From positions 35,198 to 99,197 of the forward strand of contig JAUNAV010000001.1 of assembly GCA_030527425.1 (NCBI GenBank): a DNA stretch of 64,000 bases, written 5' to 3'. Source of the stretch: Tissierellia bacterium (GTDB lineage: Bacteria > Bacillota > Clostridia > Tissierellales > Peptoniphilaceae). Positions 8,563 through 17,869 of this stretch are shown one piece after another; positions within the stretch are counted from its first letter, which is position 1, and each line of letters opens with the position of its first letter. A program made the position numbers and the translations under genes. The notes under the pieces are model-generated. The model saw only the letters and a list, made by a program, of their open reading frames with translations, did no database searches and had not been told where the DNA came from.

Positions 8563-9389
8563 TGATAAAAATAGTAGCAACTGATCTTGATGAGACGCTA
8601 TTAAATAGCGAAAGAAAAGTATGCAAAAGAAATATTGATGCAATTAAAAAAGCCAGAGAAATGGGCGTATTAATTGTTCCATCGACTGGAAGAGGCCCTG
8701 GATTTTTAGATGATGTATTGGAATCTATTGATATTAAATCTTCAGGCAATTTCTCTATTCTCGCAAATGGAGGCTGTATTTTAGATAATGGCAGTGGCAA
8801 GATTATAGATATGTATCCAATGCAATTTGAAAAAGTTAAAAAAATCTTTGAATATGCAAAATCTAAGCATATTCCTTGTCAAATATATACAACTGAGAAA
8901 GCATATTATATTCACCCAGCTCCAACTGAACTTCTATTTGCAGATAGATATCCTGATGCCTATGAGATCTATAATGGAGATGATATTGAATTTTTGAAAG
9001 AAACTCCAATTATTAAAATGATCCTTTTTGATAATGACTTAAACTATTTGATGGGATTGGAACCAGATATAGCAAAATTATGTAATTATGACCTTCAAAT
9101 CTCTTACTCATCTGATAAGTACATGGAAATTAATGAAAAAGGAGTAAATAAAGGTACGGGACTTAAAGATATATGTAAGATGCTAAATATAGATATAAAT
9201 GACAGCATGGCAATCGGTGATAATTACAATGACAAAGAAATGCTTGAAGTAGCGGGAATTTCTGTGGCTGTAAATAATGCGCATCTTTTGATGAAAGAAA
9301 TCAGTGATTATATTACTATTGCCAATAATAATGAAGGCGCTGTTGGTGAGGCAATAGAAAAATTTATACTAAATCCAAGAAAAAAATAA
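8562..9389 (+). CDS. Cof-type HAD-IIB phosphatase, copy 2
   Basis: 275 aa, same architecture as the preceding gene: DLDETLLNSERK at the N-terminus, PSTGRGPGFL where copy 1 has PASGRGPGFL, a C2 cap, and GDNYNDKEML near the C-terminus. It starts at the TAATG junction with a GGAGG site 5 bases upstream, so translation is coupled. Strong terminator follows. Substrate unknown; the divergence in the cap regions suggests different substrates. Confidence 0.88.
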   Translation: MIKIVATDLDETLLNSERKVCKRNIDAIKKAREMGVLIVPSTGRGPGFLDDVLESIDIKSSGNFSILANGGCILDNGSGKIIDMYPMQFEKVKKIFEYAKSKHIPCQIYTTEKAYYIHPAPTELLFADRYPDAYEIYNGDDIEFLKETPIIKMILFDNDLNYLMGLEPDIAKLCNYDLQISYSSDKYMEINEKGVNKGTGLKDICKMLNIDINDSMAIGDNYNDKEMLEVAGISVAVNNAHLLMKEISDYITIANNNEGAVGEAIEKFILNPRKK

Positions 9390-9399
9390 ACAATTATTG

Positions 9400-9427
9400 A
9401 GCATCGATATTTTATTGATGCTTTTTT
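9400..9427 (+). terminator. intrinsic terminator of the HAD gene pair
   Basis: Nine-base-pair stem AGCATCGAT / ATTGATGCT (one G-U) with a 5-base loop, followed by TTTTT. Confidence 0.85.
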
Positions 9428-9429
9428 AA

Positions 9430-9456
9430 TAAAAAAAGCAGATGATTTCATCTACT
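9430..9456 (-). terminator. intrinsic terminator of the pcp operon
   Basis: On the minus strand AGTAGATGA / TCATCTGCT stem followed by seven T. The pcp stop codon TGA at 9448-9450 forms part of the 5' arm. Confidence 0.8.
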
Positions 9457-10029
9457 TTTTATCGTATCTATTATATTTTGGACTGCTTTTATCATTGTAG
9501 TAAGTTCCATAAAAGGCATATCTTTATCTAAAACTTGTTCTTTAAGATATGGCAGGTGAATAAATCCTGCTTTAAAATTATATTTTTTTGCTAGAAAAAG
9601 AGCTTCATATAGCAAGTGATTACACACAAAAGTACCTGCAGTATTTGAAATATAGCAAGGGATATTCTCTTTTTTAAGATTTTCTTCTATTTTTCTAATA
9701 TTTAGATTAGAAAAATAAGCAGTTTCTCCATCTTTTCGAATTAATTTATCTTTTGGCTTATATGAATCATTGTCCTTAATTCTCGCATCATCAATATTTA
9801 TAGCAACTCTTTCAATAGAAATCCTATTTCTTCCAGCTGCCTGTCCTAAAGATAGCACTACATCAGGTCTGTGATTTTTTACTATGTCTTCAAGAATTTG
9901 ACTGCTCTTTTTAAAAGAAGTAGGTATAGTAATTTTTATAATATCTCTTTCTATTTTTTCTAAAACCTTCAAAGAAGAATTTATTTTATCTTCTCCAAAG
10001 GCATCAAAGGCAGTTACTACAATTTTCAT
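9448..10029 (-). CDS. pcp: pyroglutamyl-peptidase I
   Basis: 193 aa, slightly shorter than the usual 205-215. It removes N-terminal pyroglutamate from peptides in the cytoplasm. The cysteine peptidase C15 signature is clear: catalytic Glu in RISIERVAIN, nucleophile Cys in NTAGTFVCNHLLYE, and catalytic His in AGFIHLPYL. The start ATG overlaps the stop of an upstream 54-aa membrane protein (ATGA), so the two are one operon. The stop lies inside the terminator hairpin. Confidence 0.93.
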   Translation of the reverse strand: MKIVVTAFDAFGEDKINSSLKVLEKIERDIIKITIPTSFKKSSQILEDIVKNHRPDVVLSLGQAAGRNRISIERVAINIDDARIKDNDSYKPKDKLIRKDGETAYFSNLNIRKIEENLKKENIPCYISNTAGTFVCNHLLYEALFLAKKYNFKAGFIHLPYLKEQVLDKDMPFMELTTMIKAVQNIIDTIKSR

Positions 10030-10190
10030 TTGACCTCATTTTTAAATAAGCCTGCTATAAAGCCAATAACAACGATAAATACTATTATCTTTACTATAAA
10101 TAATACCAATGAAAGTGATACTTTTATAGCTATAATTATTAGAAAAATTGACAATATAGTTTTTAATATTCTTCTTAAGCTAGTTGACAT
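10026..10190 (-). CDS. 54-aa hydrophobic membrane protein upstream of pcp
   Basis: A short gene on the minus strand with an excellent site (AAAGGAGAATTTT then ATG at 10190) and a stop overlapping the pcp start by four bases. The product begins MSTSLRRILK and ends AGLFKNEVK, with a nearly continuous hydrophobic centre of about 35 residues (one long or two short membrane segments) flanked by positive charge. Not recognised. In some Firmicutes pcp travels with DUF979/DUF969 membrane genes; this one is far smaller and does not look like them. Confidence 0.75.
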   Translation of the reverse strand: MSTSLRRILKTILSIFLIIIAIKVSLSLVLFIVKIIVFIVVIGFIAGLFKNEVK

Positions 10191-10270
10191 AAAATTCTCC
10201 TTTTTCTTTTATTATACTCTGAAAATTATGAATTAAATTCTAATTTCAAACTTTAATATTTTTTTAATAA

Positions 10271-11593
10271 TCACATCCATCTTCTAAGCTTTTTGTATTT
10301 TTTCTGATCAAAAGGATGATATCTGAAATTAAAATCAAATAATAAGGATCTTTTTACTATTGTCTTTTGTTGACTAAAAGTTTTAAATGAATAATATCCA
10401 TGATAATTTCCCATTCCAGAATAACCTATACCACCAAAAGGCGCTCGTGAAGATATCATATGAACAATTGTATCATTAATACAAACTCCTCCACTTTTTG
10501 TATTTTCTAGTATATATTTAATAAATTTCTTATCATTTGAAAAGATATATAGACTAAGTGGAGCTGGTTTTTTGTACAGATAATCAATGACATCTACTTT
10601 GTCTTCATAAGTTAGTATAGGTAGAATTGGGCAAAAGAGTTCACTTTCTAATAACTTCGATTCTTTTTTTACAATTTTAATATCAAGTGGCATAAATAAA
10701 TCATCTTTGGCATCAAATTTATCAATCAAATCATTAAGATGTTTTCTGTCTATTATATGTGCCTGTGATTTGGAGTATGCTTCATTTGGAATCATTTTTT
10801 TATATATTCTTTTTAAATTTATGACCAATTGATCCACTATTTTTTGATCACAATATATGAAATCAGGACTTACACATGTTTGACCTCTATTTAGAAGCTT
10901 TCCAAAAAGAATTCTTTTAGCTGTTTTTTCAATATCTATATTGCTATCAACTATAACTGGTGATTTTCCACCTAATTCTAAAGTTACTGGTATTAACTTT
11001 TCAGAAGCTTTTTTCATTATTATCTTTCCCACTTCACTATTTCCAGTAAAAAATATATGATCAAAATCAAATTTTAACAATTGCTCATTAACTTTTTTAT
11101 CTCCTAAAACTATATATTCTTCTCCAAAAGTACTTTTTATAATATCTTTTACAATTAAAGAAGTATTTTTACTAAATTCACTGGGTTTTAGAATGAATAC
11201 ATTGCCACTTGCGACAGCTCCAATTATTGGAATCATAGATAGTAAAAAAGGATAATTCCAGGGTGATATTATCAATATTTTTCCTAATGGCTCATTAATT
11301 ATCCTAATCTTTGAAAAAAGCTGACCTTTTGATGGAAAAACTCTTTTTACTTTCATAAATTTTTTTAGATTTCTCTTCATAAAATTTATTTCATCAATCA
11401 CCAATTTGTATTCTGACATATAAGTTTCAGATTTGCTCTTACCTAAATCTTTCTTTAAAGCTTCAAAAATTTTTTGTTCATTTCTTATTATATTTTCTTT
11501 TAATTTTAATAATTTCTTCTTTCGGTAGTTAAAATCTTTTGTCACATTTGACTTGAAAATTTTATCTATTTTATCAAATTTTTTCTCTAACAT
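10271..11593 (-). CDS. aldehyde dehydrogenase (class 3-like, 440 aa)
   Basis: 440 aa, typical of the short ALDH branch that includes class 3 and coniferyl/fatty aldehyde enzymes. The active-site glutamate motif is VTLELGGKSP and the catalytic Cys sits in NRGQTCVSPDF; WNYPFLLSMIP is the N-terminal NAD-site motif and RAPFGGIGYSGMGNYHG is close to the C-terminus. It oxidises an aldehyde to the acid with NAD(P)+. It stands alone between pcp and the lysine operon, so the substrate cannot be inferred. The end is Lys/Arg-rich (KKYKKLRRWM). Confidence 0.88.
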   Translation of the reverse strand: MLEKKFDKIDKIFKSNVTKDFNYRKKKLLKLKENIIRNEQKIFEALKKDLGKSKSETYMSEYKLVIDEINFMKRNLKKFMKVKRVFPSKGQLFSKIRIINEPLGKILIISPWNYPFLLSMIPIIGAVASGNVFILKPSEFSKNTSLIVKDIIKSTFGEEYIVLGDKKVNEQLLKFDFDHIFFTGNSEVGKIIMKKASEKLIPVTLELGGKSPVIVDSNIDIEKTAKRILFGKLLNRGQTCVSPDFIYCDQKIVDQLVINLKRIYKKMIPNEAYSKSQAHIIDRKHLNDLIDKFDAKDDLFMPLDIKIVKKESKLLESELFCPILPILTYEDKVDVIDYLYKKPAPLSLYIFSNDKKFIKYILENTKSGGVCINDTIVHMISSRAPFGGIGYSGMGNYHGYYSFKTFSQQKTIVKRSLLFDFNFRYHPFDQKKYKKLRRWM

Positions 11594-11602
11594 ATCAGTA
11601 AA

Positions 11603-11625
11603 TTAAAAGGCGGCAAAGCCGCCTT
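11603..11625 (-). terminator. intrinsic terminator of the lysine operon
   Basis: Perfect stem AAGGCGGC / GCCGCCTT with a 3-base loop, then TTTTAATTT on the minus strand, immediately after the ddh stop codon. Confidence 0.9.
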
Positions 11626-11626
11626 A

Positions 11627-12583
11627 CTATATCATTTTAATTAAATCTTCTCTAGTTTTATTTATTAAATATGACAAAGGAATATCTAAAACAGTTATAG
11701 CTCCAGTTTTTCCTTCATTAGACAATCTATATACTGCTCTTATAAATGCTATAGCACTTGCAGCTGTAAAATCAGGATTGCTATCTAATTGTAAAGAAAA
11801 TTCCATATTTTGTATGCCATCGCCAGTATCTGCACTTCTTATTACAAAGCCACCATGATTTAGTTTATTGTGATTTTTGTCAAATTCTTCTTCATTTATA
11901 AAATGGACCGTTGTATCATAATCTGAAAAATAATTTTTCATATTGACAATCTCTTCTCTAATCCTATCATGATCACAATCTGCTACAACAAAGCATTCTC
12001 TTGTATGCTTTTGTCTATCAGTGAAATTTTCATTTGATCCTTCTCTAACTTTCTTTAAAGTACTTTCAACTGGTATTGTGTATTGTATTGCTTTTTTGAC
12101 ACCTTCAATTCTTCTAATAGCATCAGAATGACCTTGACTTACACCTTTACCCCAAAATGTATAGGTTTTTGAGTTTGGTAAAATTGATTCAAAAAGTACT
12201 CTCTGCATTGAAAAAAGTCCAGGATCCCAACCAGTAGATACCAAAGCTAAAGTATTATGCTCATTGCCTATTTCATCCATTTGCTTTAAATATTCACTTA
12301 TCTTTGCATGTGTATCAAAGCAATCAACTGTATTAAAATATTTGTGCACAAGTGGACCTTGCTTCATTATATCTGATTTACTTCCTCCACAAAGTAACAT
12401 AACATCAACTTTTCCCACATGATCTTCAATTGATTCAAAATCATATGCATTAGAGTTAGTATCCAAACTTTTTGGATCTCTTCTTGTAAAAATTCCATAT
12501 ACTAACATGTCTTTAGAATTTTTTATTAATTTTTCAGCAGATTTTCCTAAATTGCCATATCCAACTATTCCTACTTTTATCAT
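11627..12583 (-). CDS. ddh: meso-diaminopimelate D-dehydrogenase
   Basis: 318 aa. It makes meso-2,6-diaminopimelate directly from tetrahydrodipicolinate with NADPH and ammonia, bypassing the four-step acylated branch. Evidence is the N-terminal Rossmann motif VGIVGYGNLGKSAE, the substrate-site region ALVSTGWDPGLFS, FWGKGVSQGHSDAIRRIEGV, and the C-terminal NHGGFVIRSADTGDG. It is the last gene of the lysine operon, 1 bp after dapB, explaining the absence of dapD/dapE here. Confidence 0.95.
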   Translation of the reverse strand: MIKVGIVGYGNLGKSAEKLIKNSKDMLVYGIFTRRDPKSLDTNSNAYDFESIEDHVGKVDVMLLCGGSKSDIMKQGPLVHKYFNTVDCFDTHAKISEYLKQMDEIGNEHNTLALVSTGWDPGLFSMQRVLFESILPNSKTYTFWGKGVSQGHSDAIRRIEGVKKAIQYTIPVESTLKKVREGSNENFTDRQKHTRECFVVADCDHDRIREEIVNMKNYFSDYDTTVHFINEEEFDKNHNKLNHGGFVIRSADTGDGIQNMEFSLQLDSNPDFTAASAIAFIRAVYRLSNEGKTGAITVLDIPLSYLINKTREDLIKMI

Positions 12584-12584
12584 A

Positions 12585-13328
12585 TTAACTCCTTAAACAA
12601 TCGTCCATATCGTATAGACCTTTTTCTTTATTTATTATAAATTTAGCCGCTTCTATTGCACCTTTTGCAAATATTTTTTTACTAAGCGCTTGATGAGAAA
12701 TTTTTACTACTTCATCGACTCCAGCAAAATATATTTCATGCTCTCCAACTATGCTGCCTGCTCTAATAGATGAAATTCCTACTTCATTTTTCTCTCTTTT
12801 CTTAGAGAAATCATGTCTGTCATATACCGCTTTTGCATCTTTCCTATCTTTTTTTACTGCATCAAATAACATTTTTGCAGTCCCACTTGGAGCATCCTTT
12901 TTTAAATTATGATGCGCTTCGACTATTTCAATATCAAAGTCTTTTAATAAACTTGATAATTGAGTAGTTATTTGCTTTAATACATTGACACCAAGACTCA
13001 TATTACCGGCTTTTAATATAGCTATTTCTTCACTTATTCTTTCTATTTTCTCTTCTTGTTCTTCACTATATCCAGTTGTAGCAATAACTAATTTTGTATT
13101 AGTTCTTTTTGCATAATCAAGCATAGAGTCTAATAAATCTGGTGATGAAAAATCAATTATCACATCAACATCTTCTTTAATGTCATCAAAGCTTTCATAT
13201 GTCTTTATTTTTTGATTAGCACTTCTTGAAATACCACATACCAAATTAAGATTTTCGTCATTTTCAACAAGCCCTGCCAATACTTGCCCCATAGCTCCAT
13301 TTATTCCAGCTATTGCAATATTAATCAT
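12585..13328 (-). CDS. dapB: 4-hydroxy-tetrahydrodipicolinate reductase
   Basis: 247 aa. NAD(P)H-dependent reduction of the DapA product to tetrahydrodipicolinate. The N-terminal GxxGxxG motif (AIAGINGAMGQ) and the diagnostic HHNLKKDAPSGTA substrate motif are present, as is DVVIDFSSPD-like sequence (DVIIDFSSPD). It overlaps dapA by 8 bp. Confidence 0.96.
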   Translation of the reverse strand: MINIAIAGINGAMGQVLAGLVENDENLNLVCGISRSANQKIKTYESFDDIKEDVDVIIDFSSPDLLDSMLDYAKRTNTKLVIATTGYSEEQEEKIERISEEIAILKAGNMSLGVNVLKQITTQLSSLLKDFDIEIVEAHHNLKKDAPSGTAKMLFDAVKKDRKDAKAVYDRHDFSKKREKNEVGISSIRAGSIVGEHEIYFAGVDEVVKISHQALSKKIFAKGAIEAAKFIINKEKGLYDMDDCLRS

Positions 13329-14187
13329 CTAAAAGCTCCCTTAATTCTTCTTCTACTTCTTTACTTGCATCTATTAGTGGAAGTCTTAAAGACCCTACCT
13401 CAAAACCCATAATATTAAGCGCTTTTTTTACAGGAATTGGATTGGTTTCTTTAAATAATGCTTTTATTAATTTATAATATTCTAATTGTAATTTGCTCGC
13501 TTTTTCAACATCCCCATCAAGATATGATTTAACTATATCATGAGTTTGTTTTGGTTTTATATTAGCTAGCACTGAAACGACACCTTTAGCTCCAATTGAC
13601 AATAATGGTACTATAAGGTCATCATTTCCTGAATATATGTCAATATTTGGCACTTCAACTCTCAAACTTTGTGCATATGAAAGATCTCCTGTGGCATCTT
13701 TTATCGCAACAATATTTTCAAACTCAGAAAGTCTTTTTACAACATCAACCGGAATGTTCATATTTGTCCTTGAAGGTACATTGTATAACATAATAGGTGT
13801 CTTAACGCTTTGGGCTATCTCTTTAAAATGTCTATATAGTCCTTCTTTTGTTGTTTTATTGTAGTATGGAGTTACATGTAATAGACCATCTACTCCTATT
13901 TTTTCAAATTCTTTTGATAATCTAATAGCTTTTTTTGTATTATTTCCACCGGCTCCTGCTATAACTGGCACTCTTTTATTTACTTTTTCAACAGTATATC
14001 TTACAAGTTCTACATGTTCTTTTTCATCCATTGTTGCTGCTTCGCCTGTAGTACCAGCAATAATTATAGCATCTGTCTGATTTTCTAATTGAAATTCGAT
14101 TAACTCATTTAATTTTTCATAATTTATATTATTATCTTCGTCAAAGGGAGTAACTATTGCAACTCCACTACCTACAAATAAACTCAT
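13321..14187 (-). CDS. dapA: 4-hydroxy-tetrahydrodipicolinate synthase
   Basis: 288 aa TIM-barrel aldolase that condenses pyruvate with aspartate semialdehyde. The Schiff-base Lys is in NIVAIKDATGDL, and GTTGEAATMDEKEH and PYYNKTTKEGLYRHF are family motifs. Two tandem ATG codons are available (14190 and 14187); the second is 5 bases from GGAG and preferred, the first only 2. It overlaps the asd stop. Confidence 0.95.
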   Translation of the reverse strand: MSLFVGSGVAIVTPFDEDNNINYEKLNELIEFQLENQTDAIIIAGTTGEAATMDEKEHVELVRYTVEKVNKRVPVIAGAGGNNTKKAIRLSKEFEKIGVDGLLHVTPYYNKTTKEGLYRHFKEIAQSVKTPIMLYNVPSRTNMNIPVDVVKRLSEFENIVAIKDATGDLSYAQSLRVEVPNIDIYSGNDDLIVPLLSIGAKGVVSVLANIKPKQTHDIVKSYLDGDVEKASKLQLEYYKLIKALFKETNPIPVKKALNIMGFEVGSLRLPLIDASKEVEEELRELLDD

Positions 14188-15161
14188 CATATCTCCTTTA
14201 ATAATAATTCTGCAATTTGAACTGCATTGGTTGCTGCACCTTTTCTAATATTATCAGCTGTGCAATAAAGATTTAATGTTCTATCTAAGCTAAAGTCTCT
14301 TCTAATTCTTCCAACATATACCATATCTGTATCATTGGAATCTTCTTGAAGTGGATAGATTTCATTTTCTACATCATCTTTTAATACTATGCCTTTTGCA
14401 TCTTTATATAATTCAAATACTTCATCTAAATCGAAGTCTTCTTTTAAAGTTACATTTATACTAACTGCATGGGAATTTAAAATAGGAACCCTTACTGCAG
14501 TTGCTGTAATTTTTAAGTTATCATCGTGAAAGATTTTTTTTGTTTCATTTACCATCTTCATCTCTTCTTTTGTATAGCCATTTTCTTCAAAAACATCTAT
14601 TTGAGCAATTGTATTATCGACTATAGAGTATTGAAATTTTGTTGTTGTATTTTCTTTTAAATCCTTAACGCCCTTCATGCCTGCTCCACTTACTGCTTGA
14701 TAAGTTGTAAAAGCTATTCTCTCAATGCCATATTTATCGTAAAGGGGCTTAATTGCAATTGTTGATTGAATAGTAGAACAATTAGGATTTGCTATTATTC
14801 CATTTTCATTTTTAACATCTTCTGGATTTATCTCTGGAACAACTAAAGGTATATCTTTTACCATTCTCCATTTTGATGAATTATCTACAACTTTGACCCT
14901 TTTTTTTGCTGCAATGGGAGCAAATTTCTCTGAAACAGCACCTCCAGCTGAAAAAATTGCCATATCAACATCTTCATCAAAAGAGTTCTCATCGAGTCTT
15001 TCTACAACATATTCCTTTTCATTGTAATTTATTTTAAGACCAGCTGATCTTTCTGATGCTAATAATTTTAAATTATCTATTGGAAAATTTCTTTCTTCTA
15101 AAACCTCAAGCATCTTTCTTCCTACTGCGCCTGTTGCGCCAACTACTGCTACATTTGCCAT
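14187..15161 (-). CDS. asd: aspartate-semialdehyde dehydrogenase
   Basis: 324 aa, somewhat shorter than the usual 330-370. It reduces aspartyl phosphate to the semialdehyde. N-terminal NADP motif VVGATGAVGRKMLEVL, catalytic Cys in IANPNCSTIQ, and the later AVRVPILNSHAVSIN stretch with the acid/base region identify it. It lies 9 bp after lysC. Confidence 0.95.
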   Translation of the reverse strand: MANVAVVGATGAVGRKMLEVLEERNFPIDNLKLLASERSAGLKINYNEKEYVVERLDENSFDEDVDMAIFSAGGAVSEKFAPIAAKKRVKVVDNSSKWRMVKDIPLVVPEINPEDVKNENGIIANPNCSTIQSTIAIKPLYDKYGIERIAFTTYQAVSGAGMKGVKDLKENTTTKFQYSIVDNTIAQIDVFEENGYTKEEMKMVNETKKIFHDDNLKITATAVRVPILNSHAVSINVTLKEDFDLDEVFELYKDAKGIVLKDDVENEIYPLQEDSNDTDMVYVGRIRRDFSLDRTLNLYCTADNIRKGAATNAVQIAELLLKEI

Positions 15162-15170
15162 TTTTTCCTC

Positions 15171-16334
15171 CTATAAATTAAATTCTTGTGCTAGTATTCT
15201 AATTACATCGTCTACTTTGTCTTTATCGATTATATAAGAAATGCTAATTTCTGAAGTGGATACTTGATAAAATTCAATTTCATTTTCTGAAAAAATCTTA
15301 AATACCGAAGCTGCAACACCTGGTTGGCTTCTCATCGCATTTCCTATCACTGAAACCTTTGATAGATCTCTTCTAAAATTATAAGAAATATTTTCTTCTT
15401 CAAATAATTCAGCTATTATATCTTCATTCTCATTAGTTGAAGTAAATGATATAGTTTCTTCCGATTGACTTATAACATCGACATTGATATTTCTTTGTGC
15501 AAGTTTTAAAAATATATCAGATAATTTCTTTTTATGTGCATTAAAAGAAACCAATAATACATCTTCTATTACTGAAATATTATTAATAACATTTTTTTCC
15601 AAAACATTTCCTCCATCTGTAATTAATGTTCCCTTCTTATCTGCTGTATTTAGTGCTATATAAACCTTGACATTGTATTTTTTAGCTAGTTCTACACTTC
15701 TAGGTTCTATTACCTTTGCTCCAAGATGTGCCATCTCCATGACCTCATCAAAGCTTAGTACATCAAGTTTTTTTGCTTCTTTGTATCTTCTAGGATCAAC
15801 AGAATATATGCCTTCAACATCTGTGTAAATTTCACAATCAAAACCCAATTTTGCAGCAAGCGCTACAGCTGAAGTATCAGATCCGCCTCTTCCAAAAGTA
15901 GTTATATCCCCTCTTTCATTGATGCCTTGAAAGCCAGCAACTACTACAACTTTTCCTTCTGATAAAGCCTGATCAAGATTTTTTGTCTTTACATCTTCAA
16001 TTTTACTTTTTGTATGAATTCCTTTGGTTCTAAAACCAGCTTTATTACCTGTCATAGAAATTGCATCATGACCTTTTTCGATTAAGGCCATGGAAAGAAG
16101 TGATGCTGAAACCATCTCTCCAGTACTCATTAATTGATCTAATTCTCTTGTATCTGGTCTTTTAGAAATTTGTTTGGATAAACTTATTAATTCATTGGTA
16201 GTTTTTCCCATTGCAGATACAACGACTACTATATTACTTGCCTCTTTCTTTTTTCTTATGATAATATCAGCGACATTTTGTATTTTTTCAATAGTAGCTA
16301 CCGATGAACCTCCAAATTTCATAACAACATTCAT
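15171..16334 (-). CDS. lysC: aspartokinase
   Basis: 387 aa monofunctional aspartate kinase, the committed step toward lysine. The kinase domain opens with VMKFGGSSVATIEKI and includes TFGRGGSDTSAVALAA and IYTDVEGIYSVDPR. Two ACT domains follow from about residue 255, the usual site of end-product inhibition. Overlap with lysA is four bases (ATGA). Its placement under a lysine riboswitch marks it as the lysine-specific isozyme. Confidence 0.95.
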   Translation of the reverse strand: MNVVMKFGGSSVATIEKIQNVADIIIRKKKEASNIVVVVSAMGKTTNELISLSKQISKRPDTRELDQLMSTGEMVSASLLSMALIEKGHDAISMTGNKAGFRTKGIHTKSKIEDVKTKNLDQALSEGKVVVVAGFQGINERGDITTFGRGGSDTSAVALAAKLGFDCEIYTDVEGIYSVDPRRYKEAKKLDVLSFDEVMEMAHLGAKVIEPRSVELAKKYNVKVYIALNTADKKGTLITDGGNVLEKNVINNISVIEDVLLVSFNAHKKKLSDIFLKLAQRNINVDVISQSEETISFTSTNENEDIIAELFEEENISYNFRRDLSKVSVIGNAMRSQPGVAASVFKIFSENEIEFYQVSTSEISISYIIDKDKVDDVIRILAQEFNL

Positions 16335-17614
16335 ATTTCACACTCCGTTAAATTTTCAAGACTTTGTCTTTTTACAGCAATTTTATCTTTTTTATCTTCA
16401 ATAAATACTACAGCTGGTTTTCTCATTTTATTGTAATTATTAGCCATGGAATATGTGTAGGCACCTGCATTATTTACTATTAAAAGATCTCCCCTTTTTG
16501 CCTTAGGTAATTTTATATTTTTCCCAATCTTATCGCCGCTTTCACATAATTTTCCTGCCACATCATATTCTTGATCAAAACTATCATTCATTTTATTTGC
16601 TATAGCCATCTCATATTTTGCATCATACAAACTAGGTCTTATATTATCGCTCATGCCACCATCAATGAATATATATTTCTTGCCTGAATAAGTACTCTTA
16701 ACTGCACCAATTGTATAAAGCATGTAGCCTGAATCATTAATTAAGCTTCTTCCAGGCTCTATTGCAATAGTATTAATATTTAGTTTTTCATCAACTATTC
16801 TTTTTTCGATTTTGTCTTTAAATTCTTTTAGAAAAACATCTAATTCAAATGGATGATCTTCTTTAGTATAGTAGACTCCAAAACCTCCACCTAAATTTAA
16901 TTCAATTATTTTAACTGATTGTTCTTCAACTTTTTTGATAAATTTTAGCATTTCATCGAGTTCATCAAAGAAGGAATTTTTTTCAAATATTTGTGATCCA
17001 ATATGTGCATGAAAACCTCTAAATTCAAAATTTTCATTTTCATTAATTCTTTTTATCAAATCCATTGTTGAATCATCAAATATAGAAAGCCCAAATTTTG
17101 AATCATTCTTACTAGTTTTGATATATTCATGCGTATGAGCATCAATTCCAGGATTTACTCTCAAAAGCACTTTTTGCTTTCTATTTTTTACTAAATCTTT
17201 AAGCAATTCATATTCGGTTTCATTGTCAATAACAATTGTGCCAATATTGTTATCCAGAGCATATTCTAATTCTTCAATTAATTTATTATTGCCATGAAAA
17301 TAAATTTTTGAAAAGTCAAATTTTGCTTTTTTTGCTGTATACATCTCCCCAAGACTTACTACATCAAGGTAGATGTCTTTATCCGATACAATTTCTAGCA
17401 ATCTTTTAATATTTAATGCCTTTGATGCATAGATCACTCTTAAATCTAGATCATCACTTCTAAAATTATTTTTAAATACATCTATTTTTTTCTTGAAATT
17501 ATCCGCATCTATAATGAGAGTTGGAGTATCGTATTTTTTCTTGATATTTTTAACTTCAACATCATTTATCAAAAGCTCATTATCTTTTATTTTCATATTT
17601 TCATTTAGTTTCAT
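16331..17614 (-). CDS. lysA: diaminopimelate decarboxylase
   Basis: 427 aa PLP enzyme, fold type III, forming lysine from meso-DAP. VIYASKALNIKRL contains the PLP lysine; GGGFGVYYT and EPGRSLI bind the phosphate; KLCESGDKIG holds the active-site Cys. The start is set at 17614 (MKLNENMK), with AGGAGAAATT upstream; an ATG-like extension to 17644 would begin inside the riboswitch terminator. First gene of the lysine operon. Confidence 0.95.
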   Translation of the reverse strand: MKLNENMKIKDNELLINDVEVKNIKKKYDTPTLIIDADNFKKKIDVFKNNFRSDDLDLRVIYASKALNIKRLLEIVSDKDIYLDVVSLGEMYTAKKAKFDFSKIYFHGNNKLIEELEYALDNNIGTIVIDNETEYELLKDLVKNRKQKVLLRVNPGIDAHTHEYIKTSKNDSKFGLSIFDDSTMDLIKRINENENFEFRGFHAHIGSQIFEKNSFFDELDEMLKFIKKVEEQSVKIIELNLGGGFGVYYTKEDHPFELDVFLKEFKDKIEKRIVDEKLNINTIAIEPGRSLINDSGYMLYTIGAVKSTYSGKKYIFIDGGMSDNIRPSLYDAKYEMAIANKMNDSFDQEYDVAGKLCESGDKIGKNIKLPKAKRGDLLIVNNAGAYTYSMANNYNKMRKPAVVFIEDKKDKIAVKRQSLENLTECEI

Positions 17615-17624
17615 AATTTCTCCT

Positions 17625-17657
17625 AAAAAAAATACTGTGAGCAAAAGTACTCACAGT
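17625..17657 (-). terminator. riboswitch-controlled terminator before lysA
   Basis: Perfect 8-bp stem ACTGTGAG / CTCACAGT with an 8-base loop, then a long T run on the minus strand. It sits between the lysine aptamer and the lysA ribosome binding site and is the expected expression platform. Confidence 0.88.
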
Positions 17658-17813
17658 CTACTTTCGCCCTAACATATAAGTGCACACCATAAAAAGAAAT
17701 GGGCCTTTCTAGTATGACAGTCGCAAAGATATTCTCCTTACGCCCAACGCTTTCGCATTTCGGCGATCTCCCCTAGTATTCCTTAATGAAGACCGCAGCC
17801 TCAGCTTATATGT
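17658..17813 (-). promoter_or_regulatory. lysine riboswitch (L box)
   Basis: On the minus strand the aptamer is closed by P1 ACATATAAG (17805-17813) with CTTATATGT (17672-17680). Between them are conserved L-box elements: GAGGCTGCGG near the 5' side, ATCGCCGAAATGCG, TTGGGCGTAAGG and CTGTCA. High lysine would favour the downstream terminator. It controls the whole lysA-lysC-asd-dapA-dapB-ddh operon. Confidence 0.93.
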
Positions 17814-17835
17814 TTCAATTATTTAATTTTAATAT

Positions 17836-17863
17836 AGTATATCATATAAAAATATTATGTCAA
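17836..17863 (-). promoter_or_regulatory. sigma-70-type promoter of the lysine operon
   Basis: TTGACA (17858-17863), 16-base spacer, TATACT (17836-17841) on the minus strand, about 25 bp before the aptamer. It lies just downstream of immA, with no terminator between the two. Confidence 0.75.
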
Positions 17864-17869
17864 GTGATA

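Noticed and set aside
10030-10236. Plus-strand 68-codon frame upstream of pcp
   Set aside because: The opposite strand holds the 54-aa gene with a strong ribosome site and coupling to pcp; the plus frame is its shadow.
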